From contig CACRXP010000175.1 of the NCBI GenBank assembly GCA_902702965.1, positions 903,701 to 967,700 on the forward strand: a stretch of 64,000 bases of DNA. Reading direction: 5' to 3'. Below the pieces are notes generated by a model that made no database searches, had not been told where the DNA came from, and saw only the letters and a list, made by a program, of their open reading frames with translations. The stretch comes from Spirometra erinaceieuropaei. Its lineage: Eukaryota > Platyhelminthes > Cestoda > Diphyllobothriidea > Diphyllobothriidae. Each line of letters starts with the position of its first letter. Position 1 is the first letter of the stretch. This document shows, one piece after another, positions 9,663 to 20,460 of this stretch. A program made the position numbers and the translations under genes.

Positions 9663-9817
9663 ACGCGTACAGAGACCTTTCCTACTGCATCTACCACATG
9701 GCCCGTTGTATGGACATGCCTCTATTGTCTAATGATTTGGAGGCGATTATCGAATATGCAAGCCGTTAATGTTTATTACTACAGTATGCCCGCTGAACTG
9801 ATTCTGTCCTAAATTTA
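9663..9817 (+). repeat. 155-bp direct repeat, right copy
   Basis: Partner of 8069-8223. The differences are single substitutions only. It is followed by unrelated sequence starting 'acctcaaccctaaccgc'. Confidence 0.85.
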
Positions 9818-10749
9818 ACCTCAACCCTAACCGCTAATAAATTTTATGGCGAAGACACCGCGGAACACGTAACCTGTTTTCATGCTGCCATACTTGACAT
9901 TTGCTATTTAAAATATGACCGTGTCAAGCTCGTCGCCGCATCACCCGACACCTCCAAACTTCTATAAGTAGGACTTCGTCCGCCTCAGATAACTGAAACT
10001 GCTGCATGGGATTTCGTCCATTTTATTCCCAACTCGTGAACGTGATTCGGCCCTCCACAGACTGGAGTTCCCTGTTAACCCACGATTGTTACAGCAACCG
10101 TCGTAGTATCCGATTTTATCAGTAGCTTCCCAAACTGCGAGTTGCATCGAAACAACTATTATGCATGATTGTCTGCACAGGTATAAGGAGCGGGAGTTCA
10201 AATACTGGCAGTATTTGCACAGAAGCGAATAGTTGTCACAGGAGCTCGGCGTCCTAAAATCCGAAGGAGGGCCTGAAAGTCGCACAAAATATTGCAATAA
10301 AACAAAAAAGACTCATCCTTCTGTGCCTCAGTCTAGCGTCCAGCGCGGTTCTCGTCTTTGCATATGCATGGGTCGCACCCAACTTCCTAATATATGAACC
10401 GCCTCCTTCACAAGTGTAAGAGGATACCTATTAGAAATAGGACTGTGCGACGTAATCAAGACCAGAAAATTTCCTGTTTCTCGGAGATTTAAGTTGTTAA
10501 ATCCAGTTTGCATTCCCGCACCTGCTCCAACTTGGACTGGAGTTCACCCCGCCTTCAGTAATGCCACGACAACATCGCCACGAGTTCCTCCATTAATACA
10601 TGTAACGCGCATACACCCTTCCAACATCCCCTATCACCAGCACCCTTCACGCTAGAGGAAAGTGTGTTTTTCTGTTCCTCTGCTGCATACGAGATCTGAG
10701 TGTTCATTACCGCTTGTGTGTGAAACCCTGATCCGTGTGTTTGGGGAAT
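9818..10749. other. Unassigned stretch
   Basis: About 930 bp. One minus-strand frame of 111 codons (10297-9962) is of ordinary composition but not recognised. No repeats shared with the rest of the window were seen. Confidence 0.35.
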
Positions 10750-11333
10750 AGGTCGTGTATGTGGTCCGCGTAGACGATGACACTGCGCTCATTTCCAGCA
10801 CCAGACGACTGACCGGCTCGGACAGTAGCTGGGGTCTGAGAACGGGAGTAGAGAGTGAGGTCGATGATTTGGTGCATTTTCCTAACCATAAACAATCTTA
10901 CGTGCTTGAGGCTATCCTGGTGCGCTGGAAGTCGTGGCTGGAAGGTTTTCCAACTGACGGCATAGTTCGGACCTCGCAGTCAGTCCAGTGCGTCTTTGTG
11001 CGGAGTGGTGAACTGGTGGACTCGGCGTCAGGCTGCAATGACTCCTTCTTATTGTGGCCTCTATGGCACTCCCACTCCGTGAGATCCGAGCTGGGTGTGG
11101 CGTCATGCCTTGGGGAGACTTTGGCTGTGCCAGCTACCTGCGCCCCCCTACCTCCGGTATTCCCAACTATATCTCGACACCGAGCTCATGTGAAGGAGGA
11201 GAAGAGAGTGCGCTAGACGCTGCACAAGTCCACTCCCACTATATACTAATTCTTGCACAGGTTACCGCGCCTGCTCGCAACCTGCTGTTGAGCAGACGGT
11301 GGACATGGGTGAAATCGACGTTTGAGCTGTGAG
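10750..11333 (+). repeat. Rep1, near full-length
   Basis: In order: 'gtgtatgtggtccgcg', the 'gaccggctcggacag' block, 'gaaggttttccaactgacgg', 'ggctgcaatgactccttctt', 'tatggcactcccactccg', the 'cctccggtattccc' / 'tcgacacc' block and the 3' 'gagagtgcgctagacgctgc' end. It aligns with 54840-55470 along its length. The overlapping frames are not conserved between copies. Confidence 0.75.
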
Positions 11334-11584
11334 GGGGCAGAGAGTTTTGTCTTCGAGATTAATTATCGAACAGGGCAAGGGAGGTCAGAATGCTGGTTTC
11401 AGACCTGTTAGTCGTCGCCAGTCAGTCCCTCGCTACTCTCAGGCCGGATGGTCTGCGACTAGAACCCATGGTTCGGTTATTCGTGAAATTCAACGCTCTG
11501 TTGATTAGTCAGCGTCATTTCGACTATGATCAAAAGCATCCAATCCATGTGGGAGTGATGCTCTGCGTGTGTTTCACCAAGCAG

Positions 11585-11810
11585 GCAAGGTGACTTGCGT
11601 ATGAATTAGCACAGTGTAGACTTGCGCTGCGTCTACCACACTCTCTCCTCCTCCACCGCCTGAGCCCGGTGACAAGGCAGAGTCAAGAAGAACGGAGACT
11701 AGGGAGGTCGCAGGCGGATGGCTTGGACGGATCCTCAACTTGGCGCCCCACTCCACACCCCCTGGTCCACACAAAAATTGACCAGGATTTTAACCAACAA
11801 CGCCATGACG
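11585..11810 (-). repeat. Rep1, 3' half (minus)
   Basis: Reads 'gtgacttgcgtatgaatta', 'gacttgcgctgcgtctacc', 'actctctcctcctcc', 'cctgagcccggtgacaaggc' and 'ccccctggtccacac'. It is the mirror of 14600-14850. Confidence 0.75.
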
Positions 11811-11925
11811 GGTCAGAGGACTAGGATGATTGAGCAGCCATGCTCACGACCTGTATACCCCGCGGGAGCGCAAGCCAACACACACCAGGCTGCGAAAGCC
11901 ATGGTTTGCGGATCCTGGCATAGTA

Positions 11926-12916
11926 GAGTAGGTGGGCCAACTCATGAATGTCAACCGAAATTCCGAAATGCGTTTTCGTTTAAAAAAGCTTAATTATGTA
12001 GGGTTGTTAAACTAATCATCGTGCAGCCTAACTCTGTAATAATTCAGTTAACCCAAAATGCTGCTTCGAATGAACATATTCTCGGCTGTATGCAAAAACT
12101 ATATTATGTAAAAAATGACTACTTACGTAGCATGCATTTCTCTCATTGATTTTCGATGCCCTTGAAAACTGAATTATATTTCATGGGAAACAGGCATAAA
12201 AATGTTCACTTTTTTGCTCATTTGGTAGAGAATGACGTCTTCTTCATATTTTATGCTCGAAGGAAGGATAAAATAGGTTTTCAAAAACTTACCAAATTCC
12301 CGAATAATTTTGAATTCGATCTGCCGTTATATTTGCATTCAGGATTTCCAAACTACAAACCGCATATTTTCCGCGTACGGAAAACCGTACATTTCTCTAC
12401 AGTATTAAGAGAAGACCATATAAGGGTTCCTAAGATTACGCCGTGAATTTGTGCCATATTGTTGACTTTACAAACCACATCGCTAAATGCAGAGACATGG
12501 CGATTTATGAACGGCCATCTCAAGGTACTCAAAAATCCCATAATTAGAAACTTCTTGAAAACCAAATTATACGCTTTCGAGGCGTATAAAATTGGCAGAA
12601 GACGTCGTTTCCTAACGAATGCGCAAGATAACAAATATTTTATGCATTTTTTCCATGGAATATATTTGATTCGTTAGGGGCACTGAAGATCAATGAGAAA
12701 AGTGCATGCTACGTAAGTAGTAATTTTTTACAGAGTATAGCTTTTGCATGCAGCCGGGCAAAGGTTCGTTCGAAACCCGGCATTTTGAGGTGACTGAATT
12801 ATTATAAAATTGTGCCTGCCGATGACCAGTTTTGCAACCCTGCTGAATTACCCTTTTCAAAACGAAAACGCATTTCCGAATTTCGGTTGACATTTCATGA
12901 GTTAGCCCACCTACTG
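11926..12916. mobile_element. Complete TIR foldback element (991 bp, TA-flanked)
   Basis: A nearly perfect long inverted repeat. The left arm starts 'gagtaggtgggccaactc' and the right arm ends '..gttagcccacctactg', each flanked by TA. Inverted similarity extends almost to the middle (for example 'gcatgcatttctctcattga' opposite the right-arm copy). There is no transposase: frames at 12156-12446 and 12353-12634 are arm and centre shadows. The TA flanks and CAGT-like ends suggest a Tc1/mariner-type MITE, but no autonomous parent with these ends is visible here. Confidence 0.85.
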
Positions 12917-12918
12917 TA

Positions 12919-14515
12919 CTAATTTGTTTATTAATCTACAGCTGGACGATGTCCCCCTTTGTGTGTTCTCTAACACACTGATATAACAGCAAGCAGCGAG
13001 TTGTTTTAGTTTGACTTTTTAGTGATAAATTATTTGGCATGACGCTCTCGCTCCGCTCCTCGTAATCGTCTTTTCTTACCCTGATTTCATAGTTACCCCA
13101 AAGTACTAGCATTGTTTTTAATTGCCGATTCCGTACTCTGCGACTTACCTATTTCTTCTGGAAGAGTAGTTGAACTTTTTGTGCCATGTCGACAGTCACC
13201 ATATTATGCGTGCTGCAAGGATCGCCGGCTGCGTTTTGGTTTTCTTTGGAACGCAAACGCTCTTCTTCCTCGATATCTCTAAACGGTTTCTGCTGTCGAA
13301 AGTGTACGCATGAATTTTTTATTTTTTTTAAGAGTATTTGCGTATAGTCCCTCCCATAAAGGATAATAAGACAGTTAAATTTAGTTAAGAGGTGAAGTCA
13401 CACAAACTACCGTTGCCTCAACCGTCTATCACAGACTCTCGTCTCCACAGTCAAAACCCCGAAAGACAAGTTGGTTCCCAGTCAATTTAGTTTCGTGGAT
13501 TACGCAGGATTGAAAACAAATCTCGAAATCCGTAGGACTGTATAAACTTTGCTTCGAACATAAGATGACGCTAAGCATAAAGTGACTGATTTGCACTGCA
13601 TAAAAATGTTCCGAAATGAGCAGAAAACGGCTTTTGAAATGAAAACCACCTGGAGGTCAGTCCATAAGGGAAAAAAACTATGCATTAGCGAAATATGACC
13701 GTGGCACCAGAATCAACTTCCATCTCCGGTAGAGCGTAAATCCCTAGGGCTTTGGTCTAAAGCGTGCGCTGGTTGCCAATCATCTTTCGTCAATTTCAAG
13801 GTCATTCTCGAGTTCCTGGGGCGGGTAGTTCTCATACAAATATTTCGTGAACCGTAGCATCAGGTGAACTGTCCTGTGACCTCATTTTACGACCAGTATG
13901 GCCTGGAATGCTGCTCTCAGGGACAAGGTTGCGATTGCTTAAGTAAAAGGTTCGACTCACGCACATGAGTCGGTGCCCTTACGAGCGCAGTCGCTTACAT
14001 TAGGCTTCCAATGTACATCTGGTCGTTGGCGTGCCAATTCTTTCGAAATCCAGCATCCGGTCATACAGTCAGCGCAGGTCGAAAAAGGTTACTGCCCCAC
14101 CGCACTTGTGACGCTGCTGGTAGAGGAAGAGGCTTCTTTGGCCGACGCAAACAGAAAAACCCCCGCATCAGTCAGGTTGGTCGTCGTTTTCTGGTTCGAA
14201 ATTTAAACGCAAGAGCGGGTGTGGAACTGATGTCGAAGCGGCAAAATTTGAGCAGGTCCGCAATTAGCTGAATTCCTTACTATTCTCAGAATGCCTGCAC
14301 AGTCTAGAGGAGGCCATATTTGGATAGAGTTTTTCGCATCGTTTCCAGCGCTTCGGAATTCTCTACCACTGATTGCAGTGTGGACCAGGACGACAAAGTC
14401 ATCTCCTCGATGTCCTCTCAGAGATTTTAATGCCCTTAAAACGGGTCACGGGGTAGACGAACTAGACTAACACTGGAGTTCGAGCGGACTCCGGCAGGCG
14501 TTGTCGGTAATGCGC
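12919..14515. other. Unassigned stretch
   Basis: About 1.6 kb with no shared repeat recognised. A short poly-T/A region lies at about 13315-13335. Frames are below 90 codons. Confidence 0.4.
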
Positions 14516-14599
14516 ACCCATGGCAAATGCCAGCACTAAGCTGTGACGGCAGACCCAATTGCTAGTTCTGCGCTACCCTCCTACTGTTTTTGTGGTACG

Positions 14600-14848
14600 A
14601 AATCCTGGTCAGTGTCCGCTGTGGACCAGGGGACGTGGCGGCACGTCTAGGTGCGGGCTCACGCACTGTCAGCCACCTGCACCCCTTCCCTCCTCCGGTC
14701 TTCTTGATTCTGTTTTGACACCCGGTCCAGGCGAGGGATAAGGAGGGAGTAGGGTAGACGCGGTGCAAGTCTACTATTCCTGTAAACTAATTCGCGCGCA
14801 AGTCACCGTCCCTGCTTTTGCACTGCCGGGGATCATACGGTGGACATC
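14600..14848 (+). repeat. Rep1, 3' half
   Basis: From 'gaaatcctggtcagtgtccg' to the 3' terminal 'catacggtggacatcgtgg'. Its end directly abuts the SINE at 14849. Confidence 0.75.
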
Positions 14849-15012
14849 GTGGAAAGACAAGAGAGACTGGAGCGACCATTGCTGGCTTTTTGGACGCTAT
14901 CAGCCAGCTATACCCAATCCCGAAGTGTGCCACACTCGAAGCTCGATCTCGCGACCTATTAGTTAGAAGTCCACGCCTCCAACCAATGGGCCACGAGTCC
15001 GTTGCCCTATAG
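14849..15012 (-). mobile_element. SINE (minus), first unit of a dimer
   Basis: On the minus strand the head is at about 15010 ('gccacgagtccgttgcccta' on +), and the body ends at 'agacaagagagactgg' near 14855. Paired with 15142-15290 at a 308-bp period. Confidence 0.8.
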
Positions 15013-15141
15013 GTTTCGATCAGGAATATACAATGGTAGGGGACGCTCACCGATCGTTCTTACGGAACTCACTCGTTCCCTTGCGCATTACGGGCTCTCT
15101 CTCAAGCCCAACCAGCAGCCGCACAGCGGCGCGTGGTCTAG
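15013..15141 (-). repeat. SINE linker (minus)
   Basis: Contains 'ggggacgctcaccgatcgtt', 'cggaactcactcgttccc' and 'ccagcagccgcacagcggcg', nearly the same as the linker at 43488-43590. Confidence 0.8.
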
Positions 15142-15290
15142 GCAGTATGTCATTACTGACAAAGACAAGGGAGACTGGAATGGCCATTTCCAGCTTATTA
15201 GCCGTCGTCAGCCAGTCATACCCAACCCCGAAGTGTGGAAACCCGAGGCTCGACCTCGCGACCTATTAGTTAGAAGTCCACGCATACAAA
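15142..15290 (-). mobile_element. SINE (minus), second unit, head truncated
   Basis: Body and part of the head ('gcctcgacctcgcgacct' region). It is cut before the head start, at about 15290. Confidence 0.8.
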
Positions 15291-15576
15291 CGATCAATGA
15301 ACGTTCCTCTGCCTTGTCGAAATCGGCGGTCGAATTACCGGCGGCATGGAAGAGCCAGAGTGTGATTGATTTGACCAAGGTATTGAGTCTCCGTAACAAC
15401 CACCCGCTTAATCGCAGGTGGCGATGCTTGATAGTAATCTGCTGATGTTTTAGGACACACTGCATGTAGCCGGACGACAGGGTGGCTGAATAACAGTAAC
15501 TCCGATGGGCGCTCAGAGCCGCCCACGCAAATTCGCAAACCGGCGCGTGGGGAGACTAGCCGAGACATCAAAAACG

Positions 15577-15577
<1 letters not shown>

Positions 15578-15620
<43 letters not shown>
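15578..15620 (+). repeat. (CA)n microsatellite
   Basis: An uninterrupted CA tract of about 21 units, immediately upstream of a minus-strand Rep1. Confidence 0.98.
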
Positions 15621-15622
<2 letters not shown>

Positions 15623-15639
15623 CAGTTCGTCCGTCGATT

Positions 15640-16345
15640 TCGACGATGACCACCGTGTGCCCCACAGACTGCATTGTGGGAGCAGGGACGGTGACTTACG
15701 CAGGGGTTTATAGTGCAAGTAGACTTGCGTAGCATCTACCTACACTCTCTCCTCCTCCCCCGCCTGAGCCCGGTGTCAAGACAGAGTCAAGAAGACCGGA
15801 GACGGGGGAGGCCGCAGGTGGATGGCTCGGACGGGTCTTCGCCTTGGCGCTCCACTCCGCACCCCCTGGTCCACTCAACAATAACCAGGATTTCAACCAA
15901 CACAACAGAGATTTGGAGGCTGGCACGGCCGAAGCCGCACCTGGGCGTGCCGCCAACGCCTGGCTCGGATCCCACACTGTGGTAGGAGTGCCATAAAGGC
16001 CACATTCAAAAGGAGCCATTGCAGCCTGACTCTCAGACCGCCTCCGGTCAAGGAGGAGGTCCAAGGTACCCCGTCAGTTGGCAACCTTCCAAGCCACGGC
16101 TTTTAGCGCACCGTGATAGCTTCAAGCGCGTCAGATTGATTATAGTGAGGAGAAAGTGCGCTGAGTCGTCGACCTCACTCTCCCTTCCCACTCCCACACC
16201 CCAGCCGCTGTCCGAGCCGGTCAGCAGACTGGAGTGGGGAGTGGGCGCGGTGGCTGTCATGGTCGACGGACCATGAGTGCGCGCGCCACAGCACGACCTG
16301 GCCCCCCATACACACAAACACCAGGATTTTACACAACGGGGGTTG
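15640..16345 (-). repeat. Rep1, near full-length (minus)
   Basis: The minus-strand copy contains every block of the 54840-55470 copy in reverse order: 'gacgatgaccaccgtgtgcc', 'gtagacttgcgtagcatct', 'cctgagcccggtgtcaagac', 'ggagtgccataaaggccac', 'ggagccattgcagcctgact', 'gtccgagccggtcagcag' and 'accaggattttacacaac'. The frames of 118 and 104 codons over it are not shared with other copies. Confidence 0.8.
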
Positions 16346-16424
16346 AACGGCGTGTCTCTCACTTGCGTGAGAGTGCAGTGGAAGGTGCTGTTGCAGCCCG
16401 TCTCCAGCCCACCAGTCCGCTACT

Positions 16425-16454
16425 ACACACAACACACACACACACACACACACA
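16425..16454 (+). repeat. (CA)n microsatellite
   Basis: A CA tract interrupted once ('acaacac'). Confidence 0.95.
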
Positions 16455-16514
16455 ACGTGACGAACTGCGTGAACCGAGAGCGGGCCTCAATCAGCAACCT
16501 ACCTATCCACGACG

Positions 16515-16711
16515 CTTGACGTGTCGGGATAGTCTCGGACACAAGTCGCCCGTGCAGCCGAAGCCGCGTGGGAACCGAGTCGAGATGCACACTTCCCACT
16601 TGCGTGGGAGGCGGCATTTGTGTGCATGAGGTGTGTGAGGGTTGATGTCTGGTGGGGTGATGGTGTTAGGAGGTAGGGAGTGAGGGAATGTGTGGTGTGA
16701 CCGGCGGTTGT
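16515..16711 (-). other. 3' untranslated tail of the zinc-finger LINE (minus)
   Basis: Directly follows the stop codon of the zinc-finger frame at 16712. It shares 'gtagacaaccgccgg' at its start and 'gtgggaagtgtgcatctc' near its end with the + strand tail at 21020-21230. This conservation between copies supports a real LINE 3' end rather than chance sequence. Confidence 0.7.
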
Positions 16712-17077
16712 CTACCGCAGGTCGTCGTGGATGCGCATGTGGCCGAATAGACCCACGCGGTGCGTGAAGGTGCGAGGGCAGTGTGGACAGTGGACGCGAG
16801 TGCGGTGGGTGTAGGTTGGTGCTCCAGGCACTGGTTCGCCAGTCTCTGTGCGATGGATTCGCAAGTGACCCACCAGGCCGATGCGTGAGGTGAAGGTGCG
16901 TGGACAATGTGGGCATGAGAGGTTGGCGGTGTCGATGTCAGCTGTAGAGGAAGCAGTGGTGCTGGTGATGGTGGCGGTGGTGGTGGTCGGCGCGTGTGAC
17001 GGTGGGGCGAGGATGGGTCTGGGCGTGTTGGATGTCGTGGCTGTATCAGAATTGCGGTCAATGCCGCTCTCGTGGAT
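16712..17077 (-). pseudogene. LINE-associated C2H2 zinc-finger cassette (minus, open)
   Basis: Reads from the gap edge with IHESGID, a Thr/Ser/Pro-rich linker, then two C2H2 fingers: CPHCPRTFTSRIGLVGHLRIH as C-x2-C-x12-H-x3-H (written here to show spacing), a HRTETGEPVPGAPTY linker, and a second finger ending GHMRIHDDLR-stop. Zn ligands are intact in both. In diphyllobothriid genomes this cassette forms the C-terminus of an endonuclease/RT LINE (recalled association). An upstream finger and the RT would lie in or beyond the gap at 17078-17243. It may bind element RNA or DNA, but that is unproven. Confidence 0.8.
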
Positions 17078-17261
17078 NNNNNNNNNNNNNNNNNNNNNNN
17101 NNNNNNNNNNNNNNNNNNNNNNNNNNNNNNNNNNNNNNNNNNNNNNNNNNNNNNNNNNNNNNNNNNNNNNNNNNNNNNNNNNNNNNNNNNNNNNNNNNNN
17201 NNNNNNNNNNNNNNNNNNNNNNNNNNNNNNNNNNNNNNNNNNNACACACACACACACACAC
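17078..17261. repeat. Assembly gap (166 N) beside (CA)n
   Basis: Ns at 17078-17243 are followed by CA repeats to 17261. The gap truncates the zinc-finger cassette. Frames running through it are meaningless. Confidence 0.97.
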
Positions 17262-18802
17262 AAGTGTTGGTGAATTAGCTTGTAAGTCAAGGGCATCTCT
17301 CGAAAGCTGTCAGCCGGACCGGAGGCAACTATCAGGTATCAGGTGATGAGCCACCAAAACCCGCTTAAATGGCCACAATGCGCGTGTGGAGCCGTTTATC
17401 GCATCTGGTTCAGTTGCGAGCAACGTGGCTACGCACTGGAAACGGGAAGACTGTCGAAAGTCGTGCGGTCGACAAGATAAAGATTCCCAATCAAAAGTCA
17501 GGGAAGACGGTTTGAGTTGGACAACCTTTACTGCCTGAGAAAGTGCGTACACAAGGGCTCTGTAGGCAGTCGCCGCGAGCGCGCTCCAAGCAAGCTGTTG
17601 TCTGTGCCCGCCTTCGAGGTGTTGGTGTTGTCATTGTCTCCACGTCCGCCAGCCAATCAGAGTGGGGACAGCGTTGATTGGCTTCGAGCACTCGCGCATC
17701 CCAGCAGCGCATCGACAAGGAGTGTGAGGCGGACAGGAGGGCAGCGTGACAAAGGCGGAGAGCGAGGAGACGCGAACTGCCACAAGACTACTGTTAACCC
17801 GAATAACGGAACAGGGGTTTGCATTTGAAAGGAAAGATACCAGCGCTAAAATCATGGCCCCGTTAATAGGACCTGACTACACCTTTAAGTTCGACGACAG
17901 GCACATGAGCTGCTTGCGTTCTGGTTCTTCTGCCCATCAATAAGCGCTACGACATTCTCACTTACTCACCGATGAGACACCATCTGCACAGCCTAATTAG
18001 TCACGTGGGTAATGAGCGCGCGAATGAACATTACGTTCAGTGACACCACCGATGAGTAAGATTTCGAAATCACTTTTGTGCTTCACTGGCACCTGTAATG
18101 AAGCCACAACGATCGACGTGTCGTAGTCGTGCAGCCCTTACATCCCTAATACAGCTATCTTCAATAAATACGGAAGCTGCCAATGTTACTGGATGTGTAT
18201 CTGCGTAGTGGCCCTGTGTGAGTCTGCAACTGTTGTTTGTTGTAATCTTCGGTGTTGGGTTTGAGGGAGTGAGAGTATCCGAATCACCGACTGAATAAAT
18301 GCCCTGTTTCAGAAATTGGGCCTCCTTCGTCTGAAAGTCACCAACATGTGTGGAAGTAGTCCAAACGAAGATATAGCCCAATTTATTCGCCAAACATTCG
18401 AAACCAGTAGAAAGGGGACTTAGCATTCGTCTGTCGAAAGAACGGAACCATTTTATCCACTGGCATAACTCCAACTTGTGTGACATCCGAAACTGAATTT
18501 ATGGTATGGGTGACTGACAATGTTTAACATTTAGAACCAACCGTCTATTTGACAGACACATTTCAGCACTCATCGTCGGCTGACAAGACTCCTTTTTAAC
18601 CTTCGGTCGGAAGTTTACGAGCCAATACTGAATGACAGAGTAATATATTTCTAATTGCTGCGCTACACAGAAAATCAAACAGGGCGTGATGTGATTTCCA
18701 GATTCTGACAGTTCTCCTACAAATAGATGATTCCAGTCCCCTTATCTCGGTCATTTGCTGTCGTCATGTTTGCCGGTAACCTCCTCCCTGATGGGACGAC
18801 CA
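17262..18802. other. Unassigned stretch
   Basis: About 1.5 kb without a recognised family. Frames of 103 codons (17517-17828, +) and 138 codons (18486-18070, -) are not recognised. The latter has mixed composition and no visible domain. Confidence 0.35.
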
Positions 18803-18873
18803 ACCACCACCACCACCACCACCACCACCACCACCACCACCACCACCACCACCACCACCACCACCACCACCAC
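18803..18873 (+). repeat. (ACC)n microsatellite
   Basis: An uninterrupted triplet tract of about 23 units, the same motif as the gapped tract at 2481-2592. Confidence 0.98.
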
Positions 18874-19159
18874 CTCCCCTAATATCGCACCCATCAGCTG
18901 TCGATAAGCAATCCTAGCGGTGTAAATGGACGAGCATCAATCAGACCATGGTGGACCAGTTGGTGAAACTAGGGTCCTGTCGATCTTATTGTTCATTAGA
19001 GAATTGGACAGTGAATAACAGTCCCAGGCGTTTGAAGCGTCGGCGATATAATACAACTGGTTCAAATTATCCTATCTCCCTGTGAGACAAAGTAATTTTC
19101 TCAGACGCTTTGGCCAGCGAAATACACGGCATTTCACACCATTTCATACACCAACTGTA

Positions 19160-19300
19160 GCGTGTGTGTTTTACCCCTGAAAGGGGCCGCGCGGTATTTG
19201 CGTTGGGCGAACAGAGGGGCAAGATGGGAGTCCGGCAAGCGCTATCGGGTACGTCCACCCATAAGAAATGCCAACATTGAGGTGTGTTGGCACCCCCAGT
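19160..19300 (+). repeat. Dispersed repeat shared with 32825-32960
   Basis: The common blocks 'ggggccgcgcggta', 'gggagtccggcaagcgctat' and 'ccaacattgaggtgtgttgg' appear in the same order at 32825-32960. It lies immediately before the LINE endonuclease fragment. Family unknown. Confidence 0.65.
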
Positions 19301-19359
19301 TGTCATCCTAATCCGCGCCAATTGCGATCCCTGCCGCCCCCCGGATGTTGTTTTAGGTA

Positions 19360-19560
19360 AAATACTGGACCTGGATGCACCTTCGGTCTCGACGCTGGCA
19401 CCAGCTGGACTATGTCCTCGTCCGGAGGCGAGAACAGCAGGGCGTGCTAGTGACGGGTCGCCGACGCGTGGATCGACCATCGCCTCGTCATTTCCAAGAT
19501 GAGAATCTGCCTACAGTCCTAGAGGAGGCCTCAAGGTAAGCGCTCTGCCTGTCCTCGGTC
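19360..19560 (+). pseudogene. LINE APE-type endonuclease fragment (C-terminal)
   Basis: One frame gives 'WMHLRSRRWHQLDYVLVRRR', then a diverged tail where the APE signature ADG-TDH is expected. This is the end of an apurinic-like endonuclease domain that nicks the target in non-LTR elements. The N-terminal catalytic part is missing and the TDHRLV motif is frameshifted. It reads directly toward the RT fragment downstream, so both belong to one element. Confidence 0.65.
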
Positions 19561-20460
19561 GCGCACGCCGCCAACACCAGGATTGGTTTGACAGCAAGAA
19601 CGCCGCCATCAGCAACCTGCTCGCCGAGAAAAACCGCCTGCACATAGCCCACCTCAACCGCTCCACTGAGGAAAATAAGGCAGCCTTCTACCGTAAACGC
19701 GGCTGTGGGAAATGTTTAGACGGCTTGCATGGTCGGGGAGATCCAAGGCTACACGGACCAAAACGAACGAGAGAACTTCTTCGCCGCGACTAAGGCTGTC
19801 TACTGTCCCGCAGCCAAAGGAACTGCTTCTCTTCTCAGCGCCGACGGCGATAACGCATTCACTGAGAGGACGCAAATTCTACAGCAATGGACCGACAACT
19901 TCATAGGCGTCCTCAACCGGCCCTCCACCATCTCCGACGCCGGCGTCAACCGTTTGTCTCAGGTGGAGACCAACGCCGACCTCGACCTCCCGCCCGCTCT
20001 CCATGAAACCGTCAGGGCCGTGCAGCAGCTCTCTAGCGGGAAAGCGTCCGGATCGGACGCCATCCTTGCTGAGATCAACAAGCACGGCAGTCCCCAACTT
20101 ATGACTTCCCGACAGCGCTCTTCCAGGAGGTGTGACCTCAAGGATACGTCCCTCAGAATTTCAAGAACGTCACAATCGTCCATCCGTGCAAACGAAAACT
20201 AAACCGCCAAATCTCTGACAACCACGGAGGCATCTCCCTCCCCAACATCGCCGGGAATATCACCGCTCGCATCCTACTCAACCGTTTTAACAACCGTCTG
20301 GAACAGGGTCTCCTGCCGGAAAGCCAGTGCGCCGTCATCGCAACACCATCGGCATGACCTTCGCCGCCTACCAACTGCAGAAGAAATACCAGGAGATGCG
20401 GACTCATATCTTCTCTACCTTCGTGAATCTGACGAAAGCCTTCGACGCGCCACCGCTCAA
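19561..20460 (+). pseudogene. LINE reverse transcriptase N-terminal half (broken)
   Basis: A linker region (helical, 'AAISNLLAEKNRLH') leads into a frame from about 19729: EIQGYTDQNERENFF, GTASLLSADG, QILQQWTDNFIGVLNRPS and AVQQLSSGKASGSDAI (RT finger region, motif 0/1). It is frameshifted near 20100-20340, then TFVNLTKAFDA, the motif A segment that holds the first catalytic Asp. Motifs B and C are absent because the sequence jumps to the zinc-finger linker. In an intact element this enzyme performs target-primed reverse transcription. At least three frameshifts and one large deletion make it inactive. Confidence 0.85.

Noticed and set aside
8069..9817. Intact LTR retrotransposon
   Set aside because: The 155-bp repeats lack TG..CA ends and enclose unrelated Rep1 sequence on both sides of a partial pol. 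No gag, protease or integrase was seen.
12156..12634. Transposase frames inside the TIR element
   Set aside because: Frames of 93-96 codons on both strands mirror each other because of the inverted repeat. No DDE or HTH motif.
15335..16453. Several 90-147-codon frames
   Set aside because: They are shadows of the SINE dimer, CA repeats and the minus-strand Rep1, and are not conserved between copies.
16881..17346. Frames of 116-197 codons spanning the gap
   Set aside because: Most of their length is N sequence. Only the 16712-17077 minus-strand finger frame has real content.
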